A DNA stretch of 64,000 nt from Azophilus sp965247035 (GTDB lineage: Bacteria; Pseudomonadota; Gammaproteobacteria; Pseudomonadales; Azotimanducaceae): contig CBDFGJ010000002.1 of NCBI GenBank assembly GCA_965247035.1, positions 186,001 to 250,000 of the forward strand. Reading direction: 5' to 3'. Of this stretch, positions 26,022-34,595 are shown in pieces (position 1 is the first letter of the stretch; every line of letters begins with the position of its first letter). The translations under genes and the position numbers were made by a program. The notes under the pieces are model-generated. The model was not told the origin of the DNA, made no database searches, and saw nothing but the letters and a program-made list of their open reading frames with translations.

Positions 26022-27692
26022 TTATTCCTCTCCATGGCGCATGTTGCTGTGGTCCATACTGGAGTGGTCAACCTTTCCACTCTCCATTTTACTGTGATCC
26101 ATCGTGGAGTGATCAAGTTCTTCACTATCCATTTGGCTGCTAGTCGCCTCTGTGTCATTCATTTGACTATGATCCATTGTGGAGTGGTCCACTGTTTTCG
26201 AAGCTTCATCAGCTGCAGGCATAGAAGACATAATATGCGTTCCCGCTATTTCGTATTGCCCGCTATCCAGCTTGGTAATTTCCATATGTAAACGTGTTCC
26301 GGGGGACAAAGCCTCGATATCCACTTTGGGATCCACCTGAAAATCCATGGTCATGGCCGGCCACTCCCAGGCATCAATGGCTTCGTGGGTTACTTTGACC
26401 ATTCGATGATTGAGCATAACGCTTTGGATTTCACCTGCGACCCATACCGAACTGGGCTTATCATCACCATGATGCATACGTTTGAAATCAGATGTTTTGC
26501 TGGACTCAGAATCTAAGAGAAATTGCGCCGAGGTCACGATTTTTTCGCCTTCTTTTAAGCCATCGAGAATTTCGACCATGACTTGATCTTGGCGCCCCAC
26601 CTTGACGGCAACCGATTTAAAGCTGCCGTCTCCAAGCGCGAGTACAACGCGGTCTTGGCTCCCGGTGCGAATCAGCGCTTCTCGAGGAATCACCAGCAAC
26701 TGCTCGGCACTGTCCGCATGCACCGAAACTTGGGCAAACATATTGGGTTTGAGCGCTTCGTCCGGATTATCAAAACGCAAACGCAGTCTTACTGTGCGCG
26801 TCTTACTGTCCAGCGTTGGGTAAATATAGTCGACTCGTCCCGTCCTGGTAAGACCGGGCAAATAATCAAGGGTCATAGTGACTGGGTCGCCAGCGCTCAC
26901 AAGGGAGGCTTGGCGCTCAAAGATTTCCGCCTCGACCCACACTTGATCCAACGCACCTATACTCAGCATGGTCGTGCCGGGCTGGACATAAAAACCCTCG
27001 CGGATATTGAGGTTATCAACCACACCATTTTGTGGTGCATAGAAGGTCACGGTGTGTTGAATTGCGAGAGTACGTTTGAGCTGTTGAACAAACGAAGGCG
27101 TTATTTGCAAGGCCTTCAAGCGATCTTCTGACGCCTGAATCAAACGCGAATTTTTGCGGTTCAAGGCAAGAAGCAACTCCTCCTGCGCATTCACCAGTTC
27201 AGGGGAATAGAGCGCATAAAGTGGCGCTCCTTCTTTAACAGGATCGCCCGCCGCTTTTACATACAACTTTTCAACCCAGCCTGAAACTCTGGGATGAATA
27301 TGCACCAGCTTATCTTCGTCATACTTTACGTAGCCGACGGTCACTATTTCACTATGCAGAGGCTTGCGCTCGACCAAGCCTGTTCGCACACCCAGATTAT
27401 TAATAACATCGGGTGAAATACTGATCGTACCTGGTCCAGCGTCATTAGCCTTTGCACCACCTTCATAAACGGGGATCAGGTCCATGCCCATGGGTGATTT
27501 ACCGGGTTTATCTCGGCGGTAATTGGGGTCCATTGGCGCGACCCAATACAGCGGTTGATTTTCCGTTGAGGCGGTTTTTCCGCCGCTGGATTCCCCTCCA
27601 CCGGCAAATATCAGCGTAAGCGCAATACCTGCTACGAGACCGCCGACTGTGGCTGAGATAGTAATGGGAGTGAGTTTCTTTGAATTATTCAT
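26022..27692 (-). CDS. cusB: CusB-type membrane fusion protein with CusF-like domain and Met/His tail
   Basis: Periplasmic adaptor (556 aa) linking CusA to the outer-membrane channel. The N-terminal anchor is followed by the metal-binding YWVAPMDPNYRRDKPGKSPMGMDLIPVYE, the barrel-sandwich hybrid and the alpha-hairpin. Beyond the usual ~400 residues it carries a CusF-like copper-chaperone domain (GEIQSVMLNHRMVKVTHEAI .. WEWPAMTMDFQV). It ends in a ~60-residue tail of DHSxMDHS repeats rich in Met, His and Asp, a likely Cu/Ag chelator. Its start overlaps the end of cusC by 8 bp. Confidence 0.93.
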   Translation of the reverse strand: MNNSKKLTPITISATVGGLVAGIALTLIFAGGGESSGGKTASTENQPLYWVAPMDPNYRRDKPGKSPMGMDLIPVYEGGAKANDAGPGTISISPDVINNLGVRTGLVERKPLHSEIVTVGYVKYDEDKLVHIHPRVSGWVEKLYVKAAGDPVKEGAPLYALYSPELVNAQEELLLALNRKNSRLIQASEDRLKALQITPSFVQQLKRTLAIQHTVTFYAPQNGVVDNLNIREGFYVQPGTTMLSIGALDQVWVEAEIFERQASLVSAGDPVTMTLDYLPGLTRTGRVDYIYPTLDSKTRTVRLRLRFDNPDEALKPNMFAQVSVHADSAEQLLVIPREALIRTGSQDRVVLALGDGSFKSVAVKVGRQDQVMVEILDGLKEGEKIVTSAQFLLDSESSKTSDFKRMHHGDDKPSSVWVAGEIQSVMLNHRMVKVTHEAIDAWEWPAMTMDFQVDPKVDIEALSPGTRLHMEITKLDSGQYEIAGTHIMSSMPAADEASKTVDHSTMDHSQMNDTEATSSQMDSEELDHSTMDHSKMESGKVDHSSMDHSNMRHGEE

Positions 27693-29070
27693 GGTTAATT
27701 AGGTCTCCAGAAGCACTGATCGCATCAGTCAGTACTGCGCTATTTTTATTTTGTGTGTTGGGGGCATTCAGGAAGTAGTTGAGCTGTGCAACAATTTTGT
27801 GGATGTCGACCTCGACATTCAGCGCCTCGATACGGGCATTGAGCTCGGCAATACGTGAGCGAACCACTTCGGCAAAATCACCGTCGTCATTGGTATAGGC
27901 CGTCAATGAAGCTTCCGCCTGCTCAGATATTTCTTTCAAAAGTCGTGACCGGTAAAGTTCTCGACGATCGAGCAAGCGACGATATTGGCTTTCAGCCGTT
28001 TCAAAACCCGAACGCAACTGACGTAGTGCCAAAGTACGTTCCGTTTTAGTGGCTTCGCGCTCTGCGGTAGCCGCTTGCACCTGCTTGTCTTGACGCTTGC
28101 CGGTGAACAGCGGCACATCCAAACTCACCCCAACAGAGAAAAAATCTGCACGATCATTGCCCATCGGATCCGCATCGCGATAGCCATAGCTAGCATTGAT
28201 CCCCCACTGGGGCTTGTAGCTTTGCTTAGCCAGCTTCACCCCAGACTCACCGGCACTGATTTTCTGGCCAACACTTCGAATCTTTGGATGTGCCATAAAC
28301 ATCTGCGCGAGTTTTTGGGTCCTTATGCGTGTTTCAGTTTCATTAAACAGAGGGTTGGTGAGATGTTCGGGCCCCAAAGTTCTAGGCATTTCGATATCTA
28401 GGTCATAGCTCGAATCGGCTAACCATTCCCCTAATCGTGCCAATTGAGATTCGCGTTGTTGGCGCAGCATCGTCAAACGATCTTCCAAACGCGTCAATTC
28501 CAGCTGCGCCCGAATCAAATCTTGCTGCCGCGTTCGTCCAGATGCCGTGGTGTAACTCGACTGCGCGACGTCTACAAGATGTTCAAATAGGCTTCGATCT
28601 TGCTCAATCAAAGCAATGCTTTTCTGGCTGCGATACACTTCTAGCCAGAGCTGAGATACCGTCACCGACACTTGAGCTTTTCTGTCTTCCCTTGCAAACG
28701 GTTGCATTTGACTCAGCTTTTTCAGTTTTTCTTGGCGTAAGGCTAAAGTCTTGCCTCGCGGAAACATTTGGCTGACACCGACTTTAAATTGCGTCATCGC
28801 CCCTTGGCCAAAATCGAAGCTGTCTACAGGCAAATTAGCAATCCCGAGACTGACTGTCGGGTCGGGCAATGTTCCCGAATTAACACTCAAAGCTTCCAAA
28901 TTTTCCTGGCGGAATAGGCTGCCATCAAGCCAGGGATCCTGCGATTGCGCCTTTTGTATGGCTTCCAGCAAACTGTATTGCTCAGCATGCAATTCGGCTG
29001 ACATACCACTCCAAACCAGCGCGAGCGCCACACACAAAGAGCGTATTTTGTATTTTGAGTTGCCGATCAT
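27685..29070 (-). CDS. cusC: CusC-like outer-membrane efflux protein (TolC family)
   Basis: A 461-aa outer-membrane channel with signal peptide (CVALALVWSGMSAELHA). Two TolC-type repeats of long helices follow: SLLEAIQKAQSQDPWL, GVSQMFPRGKTLALRQEKL, then VSLDVPLFTGKRQDKQVQAA and a second helical half. It provides the exit duct for metal pumped by CusBA. The start overlaps the stop of the upstream DUF411 fragment by 4 bp (ATGA), indicating translational coupling in one operon. Confidence 0.9.
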   Translation of the reverse strand: MIGNSKYKIRSLCVALALVWSGMSAELHAEQYSLLEAIQKAQSQDPWLDGSLFRQENLEALSVNSGTLPDPTVSLGIANLPVDSFDFGQGAMTQFKVGVSQMFPRGKTLALRQEKLKKLSQMQPFAREDRKAQVSVTVSQLWLEVYRSQKSIALIEQDRSLFEHLVDVAQSSYTTASGRTRQQDLIRAQLELTRLEDRLTMLRQQRESQLARLGEWLADSSYDLDIEMPRTLGPEHLTNPLFNETETRIRTQKLAQMFMAHPKIRSVGQKISAGESGVKLAKQSYKPQWGINASYGYRDADPMGNDRADFFSVGVSLDVPLFTGKRQDKQVQAATAEREATKTERTLALRQLRSGFETAESQYRRLLDRRELYRSRLLKEISEQAEASLTAYTNDDGDFAEVVRSRIAELNARIEALNVEVDIHKIVAQLNYFLNAPNTQNKNSAVLTDAISASGDLINHE

Positions 29071-29423
29071 TGATGTTGCTCCTCAAGGGGTGCGACTTCA
29101 GCATACACCTCAGTGGTACCATCCTTTTTCACCAACATCACACGATATGGACCAAAACGATCTCCCATTTCCATTCCTAGACTCCCCGCTGGCATGCCAG
29201 GCACGGCTAGTTCAGCTGCGTTTTCAGGCGGCTTAGCTAAAAAGGCCGTAATGAATTTGGCAGGAATATGCCCTTCAAAAAAGTAGCCTTTCAATAAGGC
29301 GCTCGGATAGATCCCTGGAGGACTCTGCCTCATTGCCCAGGCCGCCGACAACAGCCGGGCGCGCCAGTTTGCCCTCGCAGTCTGCCCTGGAAAACTCCAA
29401 GATATGGGGAAGGACAATGACAT
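29067..29423 (-). pseudogene. DUF411 metal-binding protein, N-terminally truncated
   Basis: The last ~75 codons match the C-terminus of DUF411 proteins: GYFFEGHIPAKFITAFLAKP, LAVPGMPAGSLGMEMGD, YRVMLVKKDGTTEVYAEV. The N-terminal half, which in intact proteins holds the CxxC metal motif, is replaced by unrelated sequence of ~43 codons. DUF411 genes commonly sit with copper-resistance operons, so this was probably the first gene of the cus operon, cut at its 5' end. The promoter now driving cusCBA is unclear. Confidence 0.75.
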
Positions 29424-29575
29424 AACTCCTCACTGGGCCTTTGAACTATCGCACACGGTGTGCTGTCGTGTGCTGGAAACACAAATTAACGGATACAGCA
29501 TCTTTGTGAAAGTGTAATTTTCGTCTTCACGCAGTAACAAGTCCTCGCCATAACATCCAAACATAGTGTTCTTCA

Positions 29576-30193
29576 CTAGACTGATAAGATCTTGTAGTTC
29601 CACCAAAAAATAATTGGTGCTATTAATGCTGTTGGAAGAACCCACCATACCCATATTGGTTCAATATTAACATTCACAACTAAAACAGCTGTAATAACTG
29701 CGATGGTGCCACCCATCATATTGGTTAAATGTCTAGATATTCTCTTTTTTCCGGTTGCTGCCTTATTCTTGTAACTCCTCAAATCAGCATAACCTAAAGT
29801 AATAGCAAAAAATCCAAAAACTGTAAGAGTGACGTATTGAGAGTTGTCATTCATAAAATAGATTGCACTCAGAACCCACATTGATATCCCTGAGAAAATC
29901 ATTAAACCAACAGCAAGCCAATCCAAAGTAGTTGCGACACCCTTTCTATTCCTGGCAAAGCGCATACCTGCGAAAGCTAAGTAGAAAGAAAAGATAGATA
30001 TTAGAAACAAAAAGACGTTGCTGGTGATAATCGACATTGGAATAGCTGTTAAGAAGATAGCAACCATACACCAGAAATAGGTTCTACCTGAGAGGACATG
30101 GAGTTTTTTACCTTTTGCAGATGAAACGGCTAAAGCTGCAGAGAGCAAAGCAATTGCTCCTGCTAGGATATGAATTGGTAATAAAATTTGCAT
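29576..30193 (-). CDS. DUF2306-like integral membrane protein
   Basis: A 205-aa protein with about seven hydrophobic segments, opening MQILLPIHILAGAIALLSAALAV, followed by KGKKLHVLSGRTYFWCMV and a final HLTNMMGGTIAVITAVLVVN region. This layout, with conserved His in the first helices, matches predicted membrane proteins of the DUF2306 type. Function is unknown. AT-rich codon use marks it as island cargo. It is read away from the TonB fragment and P450. Confidence 0.7.
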   Translation of the reverse strand: MQILLPIHILAGAIALLSAALAVSSAKGKKLHVLSGRTYFWCMVAIFLTAIPMSIITSNVFLFLISIFSFYLAFAGMRFARNRKGVATTLDWLAVGLMIFSGISMWVLSAIYFMNDNSQYVTLTVFGFFAITLGYADLRSYKNKAATGKKRISRHLTNMMGGTIAVITAVLVVNVNIEPIWVWWVLPTALIAPIIFWWNYKILSV

Positions 30194-30337
30194 TTTTCCG
30201 CCATATTGTTTACCAAGTTAACATGAAGCATATAGCATAATGCATTCTATGCAAACATTAAGAGGTGTCATGACTTACCATAAAGAAACTCTTGAAGAGC
30301 AGCCTGCTAATAAGGTGGATCTTGCACCAGCCGCTTT
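30194..30337. other. Gap with truncated gene start
   Basis: Contains a plausible start (AAGAGGTGTC before ATG at 30270) of an ORF reading MTYHKETLEEQPANKVDLAP, which runs after ~20 codons into the TonB-receptor fragment. This is another gene-fragment junction. Confidence 0.4.
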
Positions 30338-30600
30338 CTGCGCGGGGTGGGTGCCAATGACATGCGTCTCACCGCAGCATCCGCCATTGGTCAGTATTTT
30401 GATGACGTGGCGCTGACCAGTGGTTTCCATGCGAAAGCCGCGTTATTCGACATGGAGCGGGTAGAAATACTGAAAGGGCCGCAGAACACCCTGTTTGGAT
30501 TGTGAGCACAAGGGGCCACGGTCAGCTACTTCAGCAACAAGCCGGAAATAGATGGCGGCACCCAAGGACACGTTGTAGGCGGCAGCTCACGTTGGTCGGG
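30338..30600 (+). pseudogene. TonB-dependent receptor, internal plug-domain fragment
   Basis: Reads LRGVGANDMRLTAASAIGQY, FDMERVEILKGPQNTLFG, a TGA stop, then GATVSYFSNKPEIDGGT in the same frame. This is the conserved end of a TonB-receptor plug. It would follow closely after the fragment at 21597-21862. The in-frame stop and the loss of the barrel show it is dead. Confidence 0.75.
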
Positions 30601-30620
30601 CTTATGCCAAGTGTTTCTCC

Positions 30621-30702
30621 CGACAATGTTCGCGCCAACACTGCTGCCGGATTTGCCGCAGTGATGCAGCGCTATAGGCGTTATCGGCCCGGGCGAGCCT
30701 CT
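30621..30702 (+). repeat. Direct repeat flanking the CYP153-like gene, left copy
   Basis: About 80 bp, including GACAATGTTCGCGCCAACAC, TGCTGCCGGATTTGCCGCAG and CGGCCCGGGCGAGCCT, recurs in the same orientation at 32159-32231 with substitutions and a short deletion. The pair brackets the P450 gene. No transposase is nearby. Confidence 0.7.
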
Positions 30703-30790
30703 AGCGCCTTGTCGATCAATGCAGGTAGCAACGCCCCGAATAACATGCTAGCTTCGGGTTGTTTCAAATTTCTTTCAGGAGAGCGAGATT

Positions 30791-32038
30791 ATGAGCGAAT
30801 CTACTCAAGCGTCTGATCAACCATCGTTAGCGGATCTGAATCCGGCGAATCCCAAGCTATTTAGCGAGGAGCGAATCCTTCCTTTATTCAAGCAAATGCG
30901 CGCTGAGCAACCAGTACATTACTGCAAGGACAGTGCCTACGGACCTTTTTGGTCAGTCACTCGGCATGCAGACATCATGGCTGTTGATAAAAATCATCAA
31001 CAGTTCTCTTCTGATGCGATATTCGGCGGCATTATGATCGACGACGACATTGTTGGTGATCCAAACAGCGACTTTTTCGTTACGAGTTTTATTACTATGG
31101 ATCCACCAGAGCACGGCCCCCAGCGTAAGGCCGTCAGTAAGATTGCGACCCCGGCCGGTTTGTCTAGTTTTGAGGATCTTATTCGTACGCGTACGCAAAC
31201 GTTACTTGATGCCTTGCCAGTCGGTGAGGAATTTGACTGGGTAGATAAGGTTTCCATAGAGCTCACCACAATGATGCTGGCGACACTATTTGATTTCCCC
31301 TTTGAAGATCGCCATAAACTAACCCGCTGGTCAGATGTCACCACGGCTGAAGCGGACTCGCCTATTGTGGGCAATCAGGAGCAGCGTATTACCGAGTTAA
31401 TGGAGTGTTTAGAGTACTTCAAAAGGCTGAAGCAGGAGCGTAGAGATGGCCCTCCCAGCTTTGATCTGGTGACCATGTTGGCCCAAGACGCTGTTACTGC
31501 TGACCAGCCAGACTCGTATTTTTTGGGCAATTTGATGTTACTCATTGTGGGTGGTAATGACACTACACGCAATACTATGAGCGGCAGCATTAATGCTTTT
31601 CATCAGTTCCCAGAGCAGTTGGAAATTCTTCGAGCACGTCCCGAGTTGTTAGATAATATGATTTCCGAAGTTGTGCGTTGGCAAACGCCATTGTCGCATA
31701 TGCGCCGCACAGCCAAGGAAGATACTCATATTGGCGAACAACAAATCAAGAAGGGCGATAAAATTGTGATGTGGTATTACTCCGGTAATCGAGACGAGTC
31801 CGTATTCGCTAATTCCGATGCACTGGATATTACCCGTAAAAATTCCCGCAACAGTCTTTCCTTTGGTTTTGGTCTGCATCGCTGTTTGGGTATGCGTTTA
31901 GCTGAAATGCAAATGCGTATTCTTTGGCAAGAGATACTGAAGCGTTGGCGGCGTATCGAGATAGTGGGTGATGTTGAACGCGTTGAATCTAATTTCATCA
32001 ATGGTTACTCGAAGATGCCGGTGCGCATTGTTGCCTAA
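30791..32038 (+). CDS. CYP153-like cytochrome P450 (alkane/fatty-chain hydroxylase)
   Basis: A 415-aa soluble bacterial P450. The I-helix is LIVGGNDTTRNTMSG and the K-helix region is ISEVVRWQTPLSHMRRTAK (ExxR). KKGDKIVMWYYSGNRDESVF follows, and the heme loop is SFGFGLHRCLGMRLAEMQMR with the Cys ligand. These blocks follow the CYP153 family closely; members hydroxylate terminal carbons of alkanes and related chains using a ferredoxin and reductase. No redox partner lies beside it. CAGGAGAGCGAG precedes the ATG. It is bracketed by ~80-bp direct repeats. Confidence 0.88.
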   Translation: MSESTQASDQPSLADLNPANPKLFSEERILPLFKQMRAEQPVHYCKDSAYGPFWSVTRHADIMAVDKNHQQFSSDAIFGGIMIDDDIVGDPNSDFFVTSFITMDPPEHGPQRKAVSKIATPAGLSSFEDLIRTRTQTLLDALPVGEEFDWVDKVSIELTTMMLATLFDFPFEDRHKLTRWSDVTTAEADSPIVGNQEQRITELMECLEYFKRLKQERRDGPPSFDLVTMLAQDAVTADQPDSYFLGNLMLLIVGGNDTTRNTMSGSINAFHQFPEQLEILRARPELLDNMISEVVRWQTPLSHMRRTAKEDTHIGEQQIKKGDKIVMWYYSGNRDESVFANSDALDITRKNSRNSLSFGFGLHRCLGMRLAEMQMRILWQEILKRWRRIEIVGDVERVESNFINGYSKMPVRIVA

Positions 32039-32158
32039 CGTGCATCATAGGCTTAGGTATTTGAGATCCAGGAACCCACTAACCGCCTTAAGAAAAATGC
32101 ACTGATAGAAGACAAGTGCCCAGCTTTTTGGATTGTAACCGGCGCAGCATCGGCCACC

Positions 32159-32231
32159 CGGCAATGTTCGTGCGAACACTGCTGCCAGATTTGCCACAGC
32201 GATATAGGCACTAACGGCCCGGACGAGCCTT
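32159..32231 (+). repeat. Direct repeat flanking the CYP153-like gene, right copy
   Basis: Second copy of the repeat at 30621-30702 (GGCAATGTTCGTGCGAACAC .. ACGGCCCGGACGAGCCT). It lies 120 bp after the P450 stop codon, in the gap before the convergent sulfatase gene. Confidence 0.7.
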
Positions 32232-32285
32232 AACTGACCTGCGCTCCATAGTTCGTGCCCAAAAAATCGCGTTTGGGTACAAACC

Positions 32286-33902
32286 TTAGTTAGTCCAGAT
32301 AATCGTCTCGACCTTTGCTTCGGGTACCTTGTCGATGGTGTAGTCGATGGCAATCGGCACTTGCACCAAAGCCGGCCATAGCGGCTCAACCATTTGTTCA
32401 TCCAGGCTGTATAAAACCGCTTTGAGCTCGGCCAACCGATCCGGATGAGAGTCGCTCAAGTTTTTCTGCTCCGTTGGGTCTTCATTCAAGTTGTACAACC
32501 AGGTTTTTCCGTTCTGTTCCTGTATCGAAAACTTCCAGCCATCCTGCTGTACTACCTTGTAACCGCCGGTGCGCCAGAACAGCGGGCGACTCAATGGAGT
32601 TTGAGGAACCCCAAACGCATAGTCGAGTAAATTAACGCCATCGACAACACGGTCTTGGGGCAGCGGAATCCCAGCCGCCGCCAGCGCAGTAGAAAAGATG
32701 TCGATGTGATGAACAGCAGAATCGTATTGGCTACCAGCCGGGATTTTCCCGGGCCAACGTATAAAGTAAGGGGCGTGGATGCCGCCTTCGAAGAATGTGA
32801 TTTTCCAGCCACGATAGGGCTTATTGAGATCGGGCAAACCTACGTAACCGGCACCGCCATTGTCGCTGGTGAATATGACGATGGTATTGTCTGAAATGCC
32901 GTTGTCTTCCAGGGCTTTCAACACCTGCCCGATGCCACGGTCTAAGCCCCTCAACATGGCGGCGTAGGTCCGTTCAGTGTGGTCGGCGATGTGGGCCAGG
33001 GCTTCGTAGTCAGCCTTTTCCGCCTGCAGCGGTGTGTGCGGGGCGTTGTAAGCGAGGTACAGGAAGAACGGTCGATGGCGATTGGCTTCGATGACCTTCA
33101 CGGCGTGGCGGCTGAAGTAGTCGGTCATGTGCGAGTTTGGCTGAAAGCGCCCGCTTAGGTTGTGCCGCACAGCAAATTTGAGGTTTGACCACAGAAACCG
33201 ATCGATTGGATCGAAGTCCTGCTTGGAATTAACAACGCCAGGGTCGCCTTCGGGCAGAAACATAGCCGCACCCGGCAAAAAACCCAGGAACTCATCGAAT
33301 CCCTGTTCCAAGGGGCGCAAGCCTGCGGCTTCGCCAAGGTGCCATTTGCCCAGAGCGACAGAGTGATAGCCTTTCTGCTGCAACAGCTCAGGCAGGGTCA
33401 CTTCGCTGCCAGGCAAACCCAGTTCAGCACTGGGTGGGTAATTTTCAGCGTTTTCGGCCATGTAACCATCACCGCCGGTCATCTGCGCAAATTCCGGCCG
33501 GGCTGGCGTGAACTCGAAACCTGAGCGGGTGGGGAACCGACCCGTTAGGAGCGCTGCCCGGGAAGGTGCGCAGGTGCCGTTGCCTGCATAGCCGTTGGTG
33601 AAGTGAATGCCTTCGGCGGCTATGGCATCGATGCTCGGTGTCGGCACGCTGCCGTTGGCGATGCCACCACCATAAAAGGTGATGTCGTTGAAGCCGAGAT
33701 CATCAGCGACGATCAAAATGATATTCGGCGGTCGTTGCTCAGTCGTGGCTTCGGCAGGACCGCTCTGCCATACAACGTCTTGATTTTCGCCGACAGGACT
33801 GACGATCCCGGAAATGATGCCGGGTAAGTAGTACCAGTATTGCGTGAATGCCCAGACACCGGCAGCGACAAGCAAGACCGCGATGATGAGCAGTTTTTTC
33901 AC
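32286..33902 (-). CDS. Sulfatase family hydrolase (arylsulfatase-like)
   Basis: A 538-aa sulfatase with an N-terminal membrane anchor or signal (KKLLIIAVLLVAAGVWAF). ILIVADDLGFNDITFYGG supplies the metal-binding Asp pair. GTCAPSRAALLTGRFPTR contains the C-x-P-S-R motif whose Cys is converted to formylglycine. VALGKWHLGE and FTSDNGGAGY are further active-site blocks. It probably acts in the periplasm on sulfate esters. GTG 33902 is chosen because it lies 1 base after the stop of the upstream gene and starts the signal. No formylglycine-generating enzyme gene is seen here. Confidence 0.88.
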   Translation of the reverse strand: MKKLLIIAVLLVAAGVWAFTQYWYYLPGIISGIVSPVGENQDVVWQSGPAEATTEQRPPNIILIVADDLGFNDITFYGGGIANGSVPTPSIDAIAAEGIHFTNGYAGNGTCAPSRAALLTGRFPTRSGFEFTPARPEFAQMTGGDGYMAENAENYPPSAELGLPGSEVTLPELLQQKGYHSVALGKWHLGEAAGLRPLEQGFDEFLGFLPGAAMFLPEGDPGVVNSKQDFDPIDRFLWSNLKFAVRHNLSGRFQPNSHMTDYFSRHAVKVIEANRHRPFFLYLAYNAPHTPLQAEKADYEALAHIADHTERTYAAMLRGLDRGIGQVLKALEDNGISDNTIVIFTSDNGGAGYVGLPDLNKPYRGWKITFFEGGIHAPYFIRWPGKIPAGSQYDSAVHHIDIFSTALAAAGIPLPQDRVVDGVNLLDYAFGVPQTPLSRPLFWRTGGYKVVQQDGWKFSIQEQNGKTWLYNLNEDPTEQKNLSDSHPDRLAELKAVLYSLDEQMVEPLWPALVQVPIAIDYTIDKVPEAKVETIIWTN

Positions 33903-33903
33903 T

Positions 33904-34560
33904 CTAATTATCTCGTTTGGTCGTGCGCGCGCGTCGAACGGTCGACCACCAACTAAAACTGCTGCCAATAAAGGCCAGTATTAAACCGAGCATCACGCGC
34001 GGATCACCCAAGTGCCACCAGGGGTCGATGGGAAATGCGATAGTCTTGGCCATCGCCGCCACCTTGAATTCATGAGAGCCAGAGAATTCAGGGTTGGTCG
34101 AAATTTCCAATAGGTCCCGTCTGCTGCGGTAGCGCATGGCCGCCCCTCGTGTCCACTCATGCATATCGGGCGCATTCATCAAGTCCATCGCAATGTTCGC
34201 TGCTTCCCCAAAGAGCACTGGGTGAGAGGCGCGGGCAAAGAGTGCGGGATACATATACTGCATGTACTTACCCAATACATCGTCACTGGATTCTCCGGCT
34301 TCGACGCCTGCAATTGGCAGTGGCGTTGCGTACATTTCGATCACGTTGACCATGGCAAAATCATCGCCGGTATCTTCTTCCATGAATCGGCGCAGGCTTT
34401 TAAGGCGCTCCGGTGTGGCATCGGCACGTTGGCGCTCAAAATAAGCCATGTATTGCTCAATTTCCGCTTCGGTCAGTGGACCTGAAAACGAGGTGTACCA
34501 ACTGAAGAAGCCCAAGAACACAACGCCACACACCACCCATATCCACGCAACGCCATTCAT
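33904..34560 (-). CDS. Membrane protein of unknown function, coupled to sulfatase
   Basis: A 218-aa product with one membrane segment at each end (AWIWVVCGVVFLGFFSWYT and VMLGLILAFIGSSFSWW). The soluble centre contains FMEEDTGDDFAMVNVIEMY and EFKVAAMAKTIAFPIDPWWH. I do not recognise the family. The sulfatase start lies 1 base beyond its stop, so the two are almost certainly co-transcribed and may be translationally coupled; the dehalogenase gene lies 35 bp upstream on the same strand. Confidence 0.7.
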   Translation of the reverse strand: MNGVAWIWVVCGVVFLGFFSWYTSFSGPLTEAEIEQYMAYFERQRADATPERLKSLRRFMEEDTGDDFAMVNVIEMYATPLPIAGVEAGESSDDVLGKYMQYMYPALFARASHPVLFGEAANIAMDLMNAPDMHEWTRGAAMRYRSRRDLLEISTNPEFSGSHEFKVAAMAKTIAFPIDPWWHLGDPRVMLGLILAFIGSSFSWWSTVRRARTTKRDN

Positions 34561-34595
34561 CTATTTCCACCGCTGACTGATGACATGACAACCAA

